Notes: generated by a model from the sequence alone, not told the origin. Positions 53,354 to 60,765 are shown, counted from the first letter of the stretch. The stretch is 64,000 nt of DNA from an uncultured Prevotella sp. (GCA_905233555.1 CAJODF010000006.1:20029-84028); one strand, 5' to 3'. Translations and numbers: made by a program.

Positions 53354-54861
53354 AACCACTCCATCCCATTATGTTTGCTGGTACAGGCAGTGATGTTGGC
53401 AAAAGCATCGTAGCTGCTGCTTTCTGTCGTATCTTCAAGCAAGACGGCTATCAGCCTGCACCTTTCAAGGCACAGAACATGGCACTGAACTCATACGCCA
53501 CACCTGAGGGATTGGAGATCGGACGGGCTCAGGCTGTACAGGCCGAAGCGGCAGGCATCCCCTGTCATACAGACATGAACCCCCTGCTGCTAAAACCCCA
53601 AAGCGACCATACCTCGCAGGTTATCCTGAACGGCAAGCCCATCGGCAACAAGGATGCGTATGATTATTGGAGGCAGCATTCCTCCCCTAAGTTAGGGGAG
53701 GTCAGGAGGGGTCTGAACGAGCATATTGATTACCGCAAGGAAGTCTGCGAGGCCTTTGACCGTCTGGCAGCCCGCTATAACCCCATTGTAATGGAGGGTG
53801 CTGGCAGTATCGCAGAAATCAATCTGAAAGACCGCGACTTGGTGAATATGTCGATGGCCCGTCATGCGAAGGCTGATGTCATCTTGGTGGGCGACATCGA
53901 CAGAGGGGGTGTGTTTGCTTCCGTCTATGGGAGCATCGCCCTGCAAAGTCCAGAGGACAGAAAACTCATCAAGGGTATCATCATCAATAAGTTTCGTGGC
54001 GACATGCGCCTCTTCGAAGAAGGCCGACGGATGCTGGAAGACATCTGTGGCGTTCCCGTCCTTGGGGTGATACCTTATTATAATCATATACACATCGAGG
54101 AAGAAGACTCTGTGGCTTTGGCGCAGAAGTCGTTCGCGATGCAGCAGGGCAAGGTGAATGTGGCTGTCGTGATGTTGCAGCACCTTTCCAACTATACCGA
54201 CTTCGACGCGCTTGAACAAGACCCTCGCATCCATCTGTTCTACACCAACAATGTGGATGATATCCGTCAGGCAGACATCATCATCCTACCAGGCACCAAA
54301 TCCACACTCCACGATCTGTACGAACTGCGTCGCAACGGCTGTGCACAGGCCATCATCCGGGCCCATCGCAATGGGGCATCTGTGTTGGGCATTTGTGGCG
54401 GTTACCAGTTGATGGGTGTCGAGGTGTGCGACCCCAATCATGTAGAGGGCGATATCGACCGTCTGCCTGGTCTCGGACTGCTGCCTGTCACCACTACGAT
54501 GAGTGGCGAGAAACGGACTGTTCAGGTGGAATGCGAATATGGCAAAGGCTACGAGATACACATGGGCGAGACTCATCCCTTCGGTGAGGCAAAGGCCTCT
54601 CCATTACTGCACCTCAGCGACGGACGAGAGGACGGATACATCGTTGACAACAAATGTATGGGCACATACGTTCACGGCATTCTCGACAATGCGGCTTTTG
54701 TGGATTGCCTCTTGCAACCGTTCGCAGAGAAACTGAGCCAGACGGAAGCCTCTTTCGACTATGCCGCCTTCAAGGAAACACAATACGACAAGTTGGCTGA
54801 CCACGTGCGCCAACATGTCGATATGGAACGAATCTATCAGATATTAAGAGGTGATGACTAA
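53350..54861 (+). CDS. cobQ: Cobyric acid synthase with in-frame palindromic repeat insertion
   Basis: Amidates four side chains of adenosyl-cobyrinate diamide. The 503 residues show the ATP site GTGSDVGKSIVAAAF, PFKAQNMALNSYAT, VMEGAGSIAEINL, DRGGVFASV, and the glutaminase cysteine in VLGICGGYQLMG and histidine in GTYVHGILDN. At about residues 111-122 it carries an extra segment SSPKLGEVRRGL encoded by a palindromic repeat (53679-53714) at a surface position, between YDYWRQH and NEHIDYRKEV. The frame is kept, so the enzyme may still be active. Confidence 0.95.
   Translation: MKPLHPIMFAGTGSDVGKSIVAAAFCRIFKQDGYQPAPFKAQNMALNSYATPEGLEIGRAQAVQAEAAGIPCHTDMNPLLLKPQSDHTSQVILNGKPIGNKDAYDYWRQHSSPKLGEVRRGLNEHIDYRKEVCEAFDRLAARYNPIVMEGAGSIAEINLKDRDLVNMSMARHAKADVILVGDIDRGGVFASVYGSIALQSPEDRKLIKGIIINKFRGDMRLFEEGRRMLEDICGVPVLGVIPYYNHIHIEEEDSVALAQKSFAMQQGKVNVAVVMLQHLSNYTDFDALEQDPRIHLFYTNNVDDIRQADIIILPGTKSTLHDLYELRRNGCAQAIIRAHRNGASVLGICGGYQLMGVEVCDPNHVEGDIDRLPGLGLLPVTTTMSGEKRTVQVECEYGKGYEIHMGETHPFGEAKASPLLHLSDGREDGYIVDNKCMGTYVHGILDNAAFVDCLLQPFAEKLSQTEASFDYAAFKETQYDKLADHVRQHVDMERIYQILRGDD
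53679..53714. repeat. Palindromic interspersed element inside cobQ
   Basis: A 21-base palindrome CCTCCCCTAA-G-TTAGGGGAGG (53681-53701) followed by TCAGGAGGGGTC. Inserted as 12 codons without breaking the frame. It resembles GC-rich mini-palindromes I associate with Bacteroidetes genomes. Confidence 0.8.
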
Positions 54862-55804
54862 CGTGTTATCCTTACTGATTGGTTGGTTGCTCGACCTCGT
54901 CTTTGGCGACCCTTCCAGACTACCCCACCCGATTGTGTGGTTTGGTAAGGCAATCGCTTTCTGCGAGCATCGACTCAACAGAGGGAATCATCGTAAGTTG
55001 AAGGGAGCCCTAACGGCTGTATTCCTCATCGCAGCGACTTTTGCTCTCACATGGTTCCTGCGTTACATTTTAAACTCGTTGCTTCCATTTTGCGGCATCA
55101 ACCTTTTCACTTGCATCTTCGATGCCCTCATTATCTTCTATTGCCTCGCAGGAACAACACTAATCCGTGAGGTTCGGGCCGTCTTCCTAGCATTGGATCG
55201 CAGCCTTGAGGAAGGTCGCAAGCAGGTGGCTCGCATCGTTGGGCGCGACACCTCAGAACTCTCAGCCCAGGAAGTAAGGACAGCCGCCCTCGAAACGTTG
55301 GCAGAGAATCTAAGCGATGGTGTGATTGCGCCTCTATTTTGGTTTGCCATCCTTGGTACACCAGGTATGCTGGCCTACAAGATGGTGAACACCCTCGATT
55401 CAATGATAGGCTACAAGACGGAGCGCTATAAGGACTTCGGCTGCTGGGCTGCCCATATCGACGACATCGCTAACTACATCCCCGCCCGCCTGACGGCACT
55501 ACTCATGGTTATGGCTACAGGACGATTAGGACTATTGCGTTTCGTCCATAAGTACGGACGATGCCACGCCTCGCCCAACAGCGGCTATCCAGAAGCCGCC
55601 CTTGCTGGCATCCTCGATTGCCGCTTTGGCGGTCCTCATTACTATTTTGGCCAACTCTTCGACAAACCCTACATCGGCATCAACGATCGTCCCCTCACCA
55701 CCGCCGATATGAAGACCGCCATCCGCATCAACCGCACAGCCGAAATACTGATGGTGATTCTAACTGCCACAGTTTGTCTTTTTCATAGTAACTACCTCTC
55801 CTAA
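54854..55804 (+). CDS. cbiB: Adenosylcobinamide-phosphate synthase
   Basis: A 316-residue membrane enzyme (CbiB/CobD) attaching aminopropanol phosphate to adenosylcobyric acid. It shows the N-terminal DLVFGDPSRLPHPIVWFGKAI, RDTSELSAQEVRTAALETLAENLSDGVIAPLFW, and the C-terminal YFGQLFDKPYIGI. The ATG at 54854 is used rather than the GTG 3 bp earlier. It overlaps cobQ by 8 bp. It completes the cbiA-cobQ-cbiB operon; the nucleotide-loop genes cobT, cobU and cobS lie further on, on the other strand. Confidence 0.95.
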   Translation: MTNVLSLLIGWLLDLVFGDPSRLPHPIVWFGKAIAFCEHRLNRGNHRKLKGALTAVFLIAATFALTWFLRYILNSLLPFCGINLFTCIFDALIIFYCLAGTTLIREVRAVFLALDRSLEEGRKQVARIVGRDTSELSAQEVRTAALETLAENLSDGVIAPLFWFAILGTPGMLAYKMVNTLDSMIGYKTERYKDFGCWAAHIDDIANYIPARLTALLMVMATGRLGLLRFVHKYGRCHASPNSGYPEAALAGILDCRFGGPHYYFGQLFDKPYIGINDRPLTTADMKTAIRINRTAEILMVILTATVCLFHSNYLS

Positions 55805-55806
55805 TT

Positions 55807-55874
55807 TGTTCCCACCGTGGGAATAAAACGTTCCCAGCCTGGGAATATAATGTTCCCACCTTGGGAATAAATAA
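55807..55874. repeat. Tandem array A, 22-24 bp units with TTCCCA/TGGGAA dyads
   Basis: Three units starting at 55807, 55829 and 55851, each GTTCCCA-N3-TGGGAAT plus an A/T-rich tail. Each unit is a near-perfect dyad. It starts 2 bp after the cbiB stop. Confidence 0.9.
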
Positions 55875-55885
55875 CGAGTTAAAGG

Positions 55886-55951
55886 GTTAGGGTTCAGCCC
55901 ACGAAGCCTTAGGGTTCAAGCCTCGAAGCCTTAGGGTTCAGGTCTCAAACA
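55886..55951. repeat. Tandem array B, 22-bp units starting TTAGGGTTCA
   Basis: Units at 55886, 55908 and 55930. The first two end in CGAAGCC, giving an imperfect dyad GGGTTC...GAAGCC; the third is degenerate. Confidence 0.88.
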
Positions 55952-55983
55952 ACTACGCCATTGGAATTCTCCACGTAATAACG

Positions 55984-56130
55984 CAAGAGTATTTTGAAAT
56001 AAAGAAAGAGTATTTCTAAATAAAGCAAGAGTATTTCTGAATAAGGCAAGAGTATTCTGAAATAAGGCAAGGTTATTGCGCAATAATGGCAGGTTATTGC
56101 ACAATAATGGCAGGTTATTGAAAGCAGAAT
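55984..56130. repeat. Tandem array C, seven 21-bp units with A/T-rich dyads
   Basis: Unit starts at 55984, 56005, 56026, 56047, 56068, 56089 and 56110, an exact 21-base period. Units 1-4 have AAGAGTATT and a TATTT...AAATA type dyad; units 5-6 have TTATTGCGCAATAA or TTATTGCACAATAA. The last unit decays. It reads without stops as a 7-residue repeat on the minus strand, but no start or protein context supports that. Confidence 0.9.
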
Positions 56131-56599
56131 TCTTATAGAGGTAAGATAGAAGGAAAGTAGAGGATAAGTAGAAGCAAAATAGATGCGTAATCATAACGAA
56201 AATCTTTCAGACAACCAGTAAAAACACACTTTTTAAGGCAAATAATCACAAAATTAGTAGAGGTAGAACCAGATTATATGATAAAAAAAATATATGCCAA
56301 ATATATGTCATTCAAATAATCTCCACACTTCGTTCAGACTATCCCTAAAGCTCGTTCGAATAGTTTGATAGGAACCAGCAATGACAACAAACAAGATTAT
56401 ACCCACCATTCTTGCCTACCGAGAGTCCAGAGATTCTGGGGCGTTGACTACCGCTACTGGCAAACCACCCGTTCATCACTGCGCGGATGCGTCATCTAGT
56501 GCAAACTTCTGTCACGTCTGTATCTTCCCATAGTCATTTATTATAATAACCCAATATCTTCGAGCCTACTATTCTTTCAATTATCATATAATGAAAGAA
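56131..56599. other. Non-coding stretch without recognisable features
   Basis: AT-rich DNA between array C and the lipoprotein gene. It contains only a short 50-codon frame (56381-56533) without promoter, ribosome site or recognisable product. No RNA fold stood out. Confidence 0.5.
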
Positions 56600-57292
56600 T
56601 TACAAACGCGTTTTCTTAGATTGTTCACGATTCCTTGCTTTTTCAGATTCCTTTGCAACTGCCTCTGCTTTGTTTTTATTTCTAACCGCTATTATATCTT
56701 CATAAATTAGAACCATAAACCCACTAAAGGATTCCAAATAAACAGCTTTGTTCGAAATATTCCAAAAGACATCAACTTCTTGAGGAACATCAACTTTATA
56801 ACCTCCTTGCGGGGGCCTGTTAGGCTCGCCATATTGTTTCTTTAATTCTGTGATTATGTCTGCTTTCTCTAATGCACCACCAGGAATATAAATACGGAGA
56901 CTCATTAACATTCCGTCATCTTCAATCAAGTCGCCATTTGTATCATACAGCGATAGAAGTGCGTCATATTTCTTGTCACCTATATATAGGTCTAAAGGAT
57001 AGCCCTTTACGATGATATTCCGCGCGAAACCACCCATAGAAAGTGTAAATGTTCTTTTTTCTATTCGTTTTGACAACAAATCACCATTCTTAATTAATTG
57101 TTTAGTAATACTCTTTGTTTTTTGCCCTAAGATATATCCCAAATATATTGTATCTTGACGATTCTTTGGGTCAACAATAGTTCTTGTACTAACAACCTTC
57201 TTTTGCTCCTTCTCAGATGGTTCTGGCGGAGCTACTTTTTTCCCACACGCAACAAATAATAATGTCGCAAAGCAATAAATAGTAATTCTCAT
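56600..57292 (-). CDS. Hypothetical lipoprotein
   Basis: A 230-residue protein with lipoprotein signal RITIYCFATLLFVACGKK (cysteine near 16). The middle is beta-rich (RTFTLSMGGFARNIIVKGYPLDLYIGDKKYDALLSLYD), and a basic tail (about 205-230, KNKAEAVAKESEKARNREQS) ends it. No family recognised. It is AT-rich compared with the housekeeping genes and is last in a four-gene minus-strand group (SHOCT, 143-aa, 188-aa, this). Confidence 0.7.
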   Translation of the reverse strand: MRITIYCFATLLFVACGKKVAPPEPSEKEQKKVVSTRTIVDPKNRQDTIYLGYILGQKTKSITKQLIKNGDLLSKRIEKRTFTLSMGGFARNIIVKGYPLDLYIGDKKYDALLSLYDTNGDLIEDDGMLMSLRIYIPGGALEKADIITELKKQYGEPNRPPQGGYKVDVPQEVDVFWNISNKAVYLESFSGFMVLIYEDIIAVRNKNKAEAVAKESEKARNREQSKKTRL

Positions 57293-57307
57293 GATCTATA
57301 TAATCTA

Positions 57308-57874
57308 TTAGTTCATCATTAAATCCTCCTTGGTAAAGATATTTAGAAAGTCGCCATAAGTCGCCATATTATTAATGTATGGTGGCAATGGCTCTCCAAT
57401 CTTTTCAAATTGCTTTCTCAAGTTCTCAACATAAGGAGCTATTGGAGTTCTCAAATTCTTTTCTTCATAAGATACAAGACGATCTTTGCCATTCTCATCT
57501 TTCTCATAACCCTGCAAAGGCAATTTTGAGTATGATTTAATTATTTCGTCCATGAAATTGGTTAGCAATGTCTTCTTTACGTGCTCAATATTACCAAGCA
57601 CAAGATTCTTTCTCAAATTCTTCGCCATTAAATAATATGACTCATCCGTTTTTTCATGAAAGTAATCCTTCTTCAAAGCACGAATATCATTTGTCATACC
57701 CCAAATCTTAAAGAAGAGAATGATTTCCAATATGCCCCATGCGATCATGAGGAATCCCGCGAACGTCACCCATCCCGGCAGTTCTGTACTTGGAGTAGAT
57801 GAATAATCATCATAATAGGCAAAACAGTTTGCAGCACTTATAACTGCTGCTACAAGAAATAATTGTCGTTTCAT
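57308..57874 (-). CDS. Hypothetical membrane protein
   Basis: A 188-residue protein: signal-like start (MKRQLFLVAAVISAANCFA), a short tail, then one strong membrane helix (about 34-56, VTFAGFLMIAWGILEIILFFKIW). A charged helical soluble domain follows, containing HEKTDESYYLMAKNLRKNLV and FMDEIIKSYSKLPLQGYEKD. No family recognised. Its start lies 10 bp after the 143-residue gene, so the two are probably cotranscribed. Confidence 0.7.
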   Translation of the reverse strand: MKRQLFLVAAVISAANCFAYYDDYSSTPSTELPGWVTFAGFLMIAWGILEIILFFKIWGMTNDIRALKKDYFHEKTDESYYLMAKNLRKNLVLGNIEHVKKTLLTNFMDEIIKSYSKLPLQGYEKDENGKDRLVSYEEKNLRTPIAPYVENLRKQFEKIGEPLPPYINNMATYGDFLNIFTKEDLMMN

Positions 57875-57884
57875 AAACTTATAT

Positions 57885-58316
57885 TTATAGATTAATTTTC
57901 TGATAGAATAATCCTACATAGAATAATTGACTTATCTCCGTTACTTCCTTCTCGGTAAGATAAAGATGTCTCATTATAACCAAGAAATAGTCTGCTTGTG
58001 GCATATGGAAGAGAGGTGAATAGTTTGGATGTCGTCCTCCTGTAGCCAGACTCTCCAAGTGTTTAATTATTCGTTCATTCTTAGCATTATCCCCAAAGCC
58101 ACAATATATTTCCGATACGGGATAATCGTCTTGTTTGATAGAGAACATATCAAATACGGCATCCACTCTCTCTATTGTGAATACTTTGCTATTTACATTA
58201 AATTCATAAGCAAAACCTACCTTTTTGAAGACATCAAACGAGGCATTTTTTAAGTCTTCAGTTTCAAAGAACTGATTCCCTTTAGGATGGTAATTAATCT
58301 GAAATCTTATCTGCAT
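57885..58316 (-). CDS. Hypothetical protein
   Basis: A 143-residue soluble protein without signal or membrane helix: MQIRFQINYHPKGNQFF at the start, FEYEFNV-like strands, and a helical C-terminus (YFLVIMRHLYLTEKEVTEISQLF). No family recognised. It is 8 bp downstream of the SHOCT gene, in the same AT-rich group. Confidence 0.65.
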   Translation of the reverse strand: MQIRFQINYHPKGNQFFETEDLKNASFDVFKKVGFAYEFNVNSKVFTIERVDAVFDMFSIKQDDYPVSEIYCGFGDNAKNERIIKHLESLATGGRHPNYSPLFHMPQADYFLVIMRHLYLTEKEVTEISQLFYVGLFYQKINL

Positions 58317-58324
58317 ATTAATTG

Positions 58325-59071
58325 TTATGAAAGTAATTTTGCTTTTTGTACACTAAATTCTTCTTCTGTCAATATTCCTTTATCTTTTAGGTCTGCAAGT
58401 TTTGATAATTCCTCGGCAATAGAGCTGATGCTTGTATTTTTAATAAAAGATTTCTTTTCATTTTTATCCACATCATCTATTATAACGCTAACAAGATCTA
58501 CAATTTTATTTGCGTGCTCTAATCCCTGTTTATATTTGAATCCTAGTATTCCATCTGGTTTTATTTCTTCTCCTGCTGCCATTGTCTTACAATCAAAGCA
58601 ATTAATTGAAAGGGTTGGCATTGAAATATCTCTGATTCTCAACTTAACTTGCACTAATGAAACTCTTTTTTTCATGCTTGTATTACCAGATAGTCCTCCA
58701 ACGATAGCACCAGCACCACCTGCTAAAGCACCACCTGCTAATGCACCTCCAATCGTTCGCATAGTTGATTTTGATGCAATGGTAGTATTGTTTTCTATTA
58801 GTTCAACGCTTATAATTTCATCGTATGGTATAAAAGTCTCTTGTTCTTCGTCAAAGTATGCAACTTTTCTGTTGTTTTCATCTATAGCAAATGTATAGAG
58901 ATTATCTACGCCAACGACTTTTATCGTGGCAGAGAAATCGTCTATATCATTTACTCTACTCTCTATCATAATACCTCGGATGTCATCTTCTTCTTTCTTT
59001 TTCTTAGCTTGAATCTCGACAATTATGACAAAAACAATGATTGCAATAACAATAATAACAATTGTTTCCAT
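58325..59071 (-). CDS. Membrane-anchored SHOCT-domain protein
   Basis: A 248-residue protein. The start METIVIIVIAIIVFVIIVEIQ at 59071 gives a single N-terminal helix and lies after the ncRNA terminator; a longer frame crosses that RNA. Residues 40-120 form a beta region (FSATIKVVGVDNLYTFAID), followed by a glycine zipper (GGALAGGALAGGAGAIVGG). The last 35 residues (ISSIAEELSKLADLKDKGILTEEEFSVQKAKLL) are a SHOCT domain, a small module often at the C-terminus of membrane proteins. First of the four-gene group. Confidence 0.78.
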   Translation of the reverse strand: METIVIIVIAIIVFVIIVEIQAKKKKEEDDIRGIMIESRVNDIDDFSATIKVVGVDNLYTFAIDENNRKVAYFDEEQETFIPYDEIISVELIENNTTIASKSTMRTIGGALAGGALAGGAGAIVGGLSGNTSMKKRVSLVQVKLRIRDISMPTLSINCFDCKTMAAGEEIKPDGILGFKYKQGLEHANKIVDLVSVIIDDVDKNEKKSFIKNTSISSIAEELSKLADLKDKGILTEEEFSVQKAKLLS

Positions 59072-59090
59072 ATTACTTTGTTCTATGAAT

Positions 59091-59315
59091 AAAAAAAAAC
59101 GTGGACAATCACTTCGTCTACGTTTTCCAGGCATCTCCCAAACGCCTAAGCTACTTTGAACGAGTAATGTGCCCACGCGAACGTGAGCATCCTCTTTACT
59201 CTTGTAGCTTTCTTCAATTTGGGAGATTTCGGAAAACAAGATGGTAAGCGGACACTTTTTCCATATGTCGTATATTCTTTTATCTGTCCATTGGCGTATA
59301 TATTATGTTCAACTT
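59091..59315 (-). ncRNA. Structured RNA candidate, long rod-like hairpin with terminator
   Basis: On the minus strand a promoter box at 59321-59328 is followed by about 225 nt that fold into one long interrupted hairpin: GTTTTCC (59231-59237) with GGAAAAC (59122-59128), ATCTCCCAAA with TTTGGGAGAT (218-227 with 133-142), AAGCTAC with GTAGCTT (204-210 with 148-154), GAGTAA with TTACTC, and an apical TGCTCACG/CGTGGGCA with a UUCG loop. It ends in a stem AACGTAGAC/GTCCACGTT plus a T run. The rod shape with internal bulges resembles 6S RNA, but I cannot confirm that. It could instead be an attenuator leader of the SHOCT gene 20 bp further on. The rest of 59329-59594 shows nothing. Confidence 0.6.
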
Positions 59316-59320
59316 GGGGA

Positions 59321-59328
59321 CAAAGATA
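59321..59328 (-). promoter_or_regulatory. -7 promoter box for the structured RNA
   Basis: CAAAGATA on the plus strand reads TATCTTTG on the minus strand. Confidence 0.6.
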
Positions 59329-59594
59329 CAATTTTATTTTGAAAAACAATTGTTTTTTGGGAAAAAACATACAAATAAATTAATAACCGCAAGTTTTAGA
59401 TAGAGAAATCCTTCCACCCGCCTGATTATATAACCTTCTGATAATCAAATTTATCCCATTTAGAAATCTTGCCTACACAACAGTTCCTGCCCCCCTCGTG
59501 TCCGCAAGGAAGCTTTATATATAGTACCCCCTATTGATTTCCCAATAAAAATTAAATCCTGAGATGAAATAGCAGCACTTCGGAATTTTATGCG

Positions 59595-59602
59595 TATATT
59601 TG
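59595..59602 (+). promoter_or_regulatory. -7 promoter box for the nitroreductase
   Basis: TATATTTG, 42 bp before the ATG at 59645; it overlaps an earlier in-frame ATG at 59600, which is therefore not used. Confidence 0.6.
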
Positions 59603-59644
59603 CCAAACATTTCGTCAGATAAACCAACAAAAACGATAACGATT

Positions 59645-60244
59645 ATGAAAAGAATGTTTTTCTGCCTGATGGCAATGATGGGCGTGCTGACCCTTTCGGC
59701 ACAGAGTGCAATAACGTCGTTTGACGAAGTATTAACCACACGCCGTAGTATCCGCAACTACGATGCCACGAAGAAAATCTCTGAGGCCGAAGTACGCGAA
59801 TTGATGGAGGCTGTACAGGAGGCGCCATCGTGGGCCAACCAACAGCCGACGCATTATTACGTGGCTATCTCGCCTGAGAAACTTGCGGCAGTGCAGGATA
59901 TGGTTGGTGGCAATAAATCGCGCATCAAGGACGCACCTGTTCTTATTGTATCTACCTTCGAACGTGGAAAATCCGGATTCTTCCGTGATAGTCCGGCCAA
60001 TGAGGTAGGCGACGGCTGGGGCGCATACGACAATGGCCTGAGCAACTGCTATCTCGTATTGAAAGCCCGTGCCATGGGGTTCGATACGCTTATCATGGGT
60101 ATGCGTGATGCCGACAAACTGCGTCAACTCTTCGCCATCCCAGAGGGTGAGACCATTATGGCTGTCATCTCACTCGGCTACCGTGCTGGTGAGCCTGTTC
60201 AGCCCCGTCACCGTCCGTTTGACGATATCGTGAAGTTCTTCTAA
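59645..60244 (+). CDS. Exported nitroreductase-family flavoprotein
   Basis: A 199-residue FMN-dependent nitroreductase. The family opening is SFDEVLTTRRSIRNYDATKKI (FMN phosphate contact), with WANQQPTHYYVAI, the central GWGAYDNGLSNCYLVLKARAMGFDT, and the C-terminal VISLGYRAGEP. Unusually, it begins with a signal peptide (MKRMFFCLMAMMGVLTLSAQ). The nitroreductase family includes BluB, which makes the B12 lower ligand, but no BluB-specific feature is visible here. It sits next to cobamide genes and converges on the orphan cobalamin riboswitch transcript. Confidence 0.88.
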   Translation: MKRMFFCLMAMMGVLTLSAQSAITSFDEVLTTRRSIRNYDATKKISEAEVRELMEAVQEAPSWANQQPTHYYVAISPEKLAAVQDMVGGNKSRIKDAPVLIVSTFERGKSGFFRDSPANEVGDGWGAYDNGLSNCYLVLKARAMGFDTLIMGMRDADKLRQLFAIPEGETIMAVISLGYRAGEPVQPRHRPFDDIVKFF

Positions 60245-60249
60245 GGTTC

Positions 60250-60300
60250 CTTGCTCGCCATCAGACCTATGCCTTGTGGTTATAGTGTCTGATGAGCAAG
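60250..60300. repeat. Long inverted repeat at the nitroreductase 3' end
   Basis: Arms CTTGCTC-GCC-ATCAGAC (60250-60266) and GTCTGATGAGCAAG (60287-60300), 14 bp paired with a 3-base bulge. It overlaps the end of the small ORF. No T run follows in either direction, so it is a stem of unclear role rather than a standard terminator. Confidence 0.65.
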
Positions 60301-60380
60301 CCGACGCCGACGAAGGCCAGCACGAACTCGAAAACTACAATACAACTGTATATCATAATGGTTGAATTTAATAATCTCAT
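60267..60380 (-). CDS. Candidate single-helix micropeptide below the orphan cobalamin riboswitch
   Basis: A 37-residue frame from MRLLNST, or 29 residues from MIYSCIV at 60356. The second start is better because the first ATG touches the T run of the leader terminator. The product would be one membrane helix (IVVFEFVLAFVGVGLLI) with a basic, histidine-containing tail RHYNHKA. The same frame is open up to 60515 (82 residues), starting just after the riboswitch. It is the only frame downstream of this riboswitch on its strand. The gene call is uncertain; no family recognised. Confidence 0.4.
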   Translation of the reverse strand: MRLLNSTIMIYSCIVVFEFVLAFVGVGLLIRHYNHKA

Positions 60381-60381
60381 T

Positions 60382-60417
60382 AAAAAGGGGAAACGTTGTC
60401 TCACGACAGGTTGCCCC
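60382..60417 (-). terminator. Leader terminator of the orphan cobalamin riboswitch
   Basis: On the minus strand: GGGGCAAC and GTTTCCCC (one mismatch) around TGTC-GTGA-GACA, a GNRA-type loop, then five T. It fits a transcription-terminating expression platform. Confidence 0.65.
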
Positions 60418-60525
60418 GTTGAACTTATATAATAATACACGTATGCGCAAAAAGCGCTGAACCAATAAAGATAATGCTTGCGCCTCACGCCCTTACATCG
60501 AGGGCCGTTTGGCATTTTAACCGAA

Positions 60526-60679
60526 AAAGGCTGGTCTTCAGACTTTCCTCCACTCCCAAGCGCCTTCTCGAGAATTCTCAATGGCGTTTTTGCTTAGGAG
60601 CCATAATGGAGTTCACTGCTGCGGGACAGTCGGAGATTCTCACTCACATTCCCAATTAATCGCGGCTAAGCGAACCTTT
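60526..60679 (-). promoter_or_regulatory. Second cobalamin riboswitch (orphan)
   Basis: Minus-strand order: P1 AAAGGTT, GCTTAGCCGCG, the core GGGAATGTGAGTGAGAATCTCC, GACTGTCCCGCAGCAGTG, a peripheral GCCATT...AATGGC type stem, and the B12 box AAGTCTGAAGACCAGCC closing with AGCCTTT. All landmarks of the cobalamin aptamer are present. It lies downstream of cobT on the same strand with its own promoter, so it does not control cobSUT. The next full gene on its strand is beyond the convergent nitroreductase. Confidence 0.9.
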
Positions 60680-60707
60680 ACGGGCGACTCTTTTCAAAAT
60701 CACGTTG

Positions 60708-60715
60708 CAAAGGTA
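60708..60715 (-). promoter_or_regulatory. -7 promoter box for the orphan riboswitch
   Basis: CAAAGGTA on the plus strand reads TACCTTTG, 28 bp before the aptamer and after the cobT stop. Confidence 0.65.
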
Positions 60716-60765
60716 CAACTTTTTTGTGAAAGTCAATGCGTTTTTCCTATATTTTTACGCAATCG

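Noticed and set aside
55807-56130. CRISPR array
   Set aside because: Units are 21-24 bp with no constant repeat and variable spacer pattern, and no cas genes lie nearby.
55931-56194. A minus-strand frame with a 7-residue repeat (NTLALFR-like) across array C
   Set aside because: The repeat follows only from the 21-bp DNA period; arrays A and B next to it have 22-bp units that cannot keep a frame, and there is no start context.
56381-56533. A 50-codon plus-strand frame (MTTNKIIPTILAYRES...)
   Set aside because: No promoter box, no ribosome site and no recognisable product; random expectation explains it.
60381-60581. A 104-residue protein from the frame overlapping the riboswitch
   Set aside because: Its first part lies inside the B12 box and P1 stem; only starts after 60526 are possible, and the leader terminator makes even the 82-residue form doubtful.
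60526-60765. The second cobalamin riboswitch as regulator of cobT-cobU-cobS
   Set aside because: It lies downstream of cobT on the same strand; cobS has its own promoter with a short leader.
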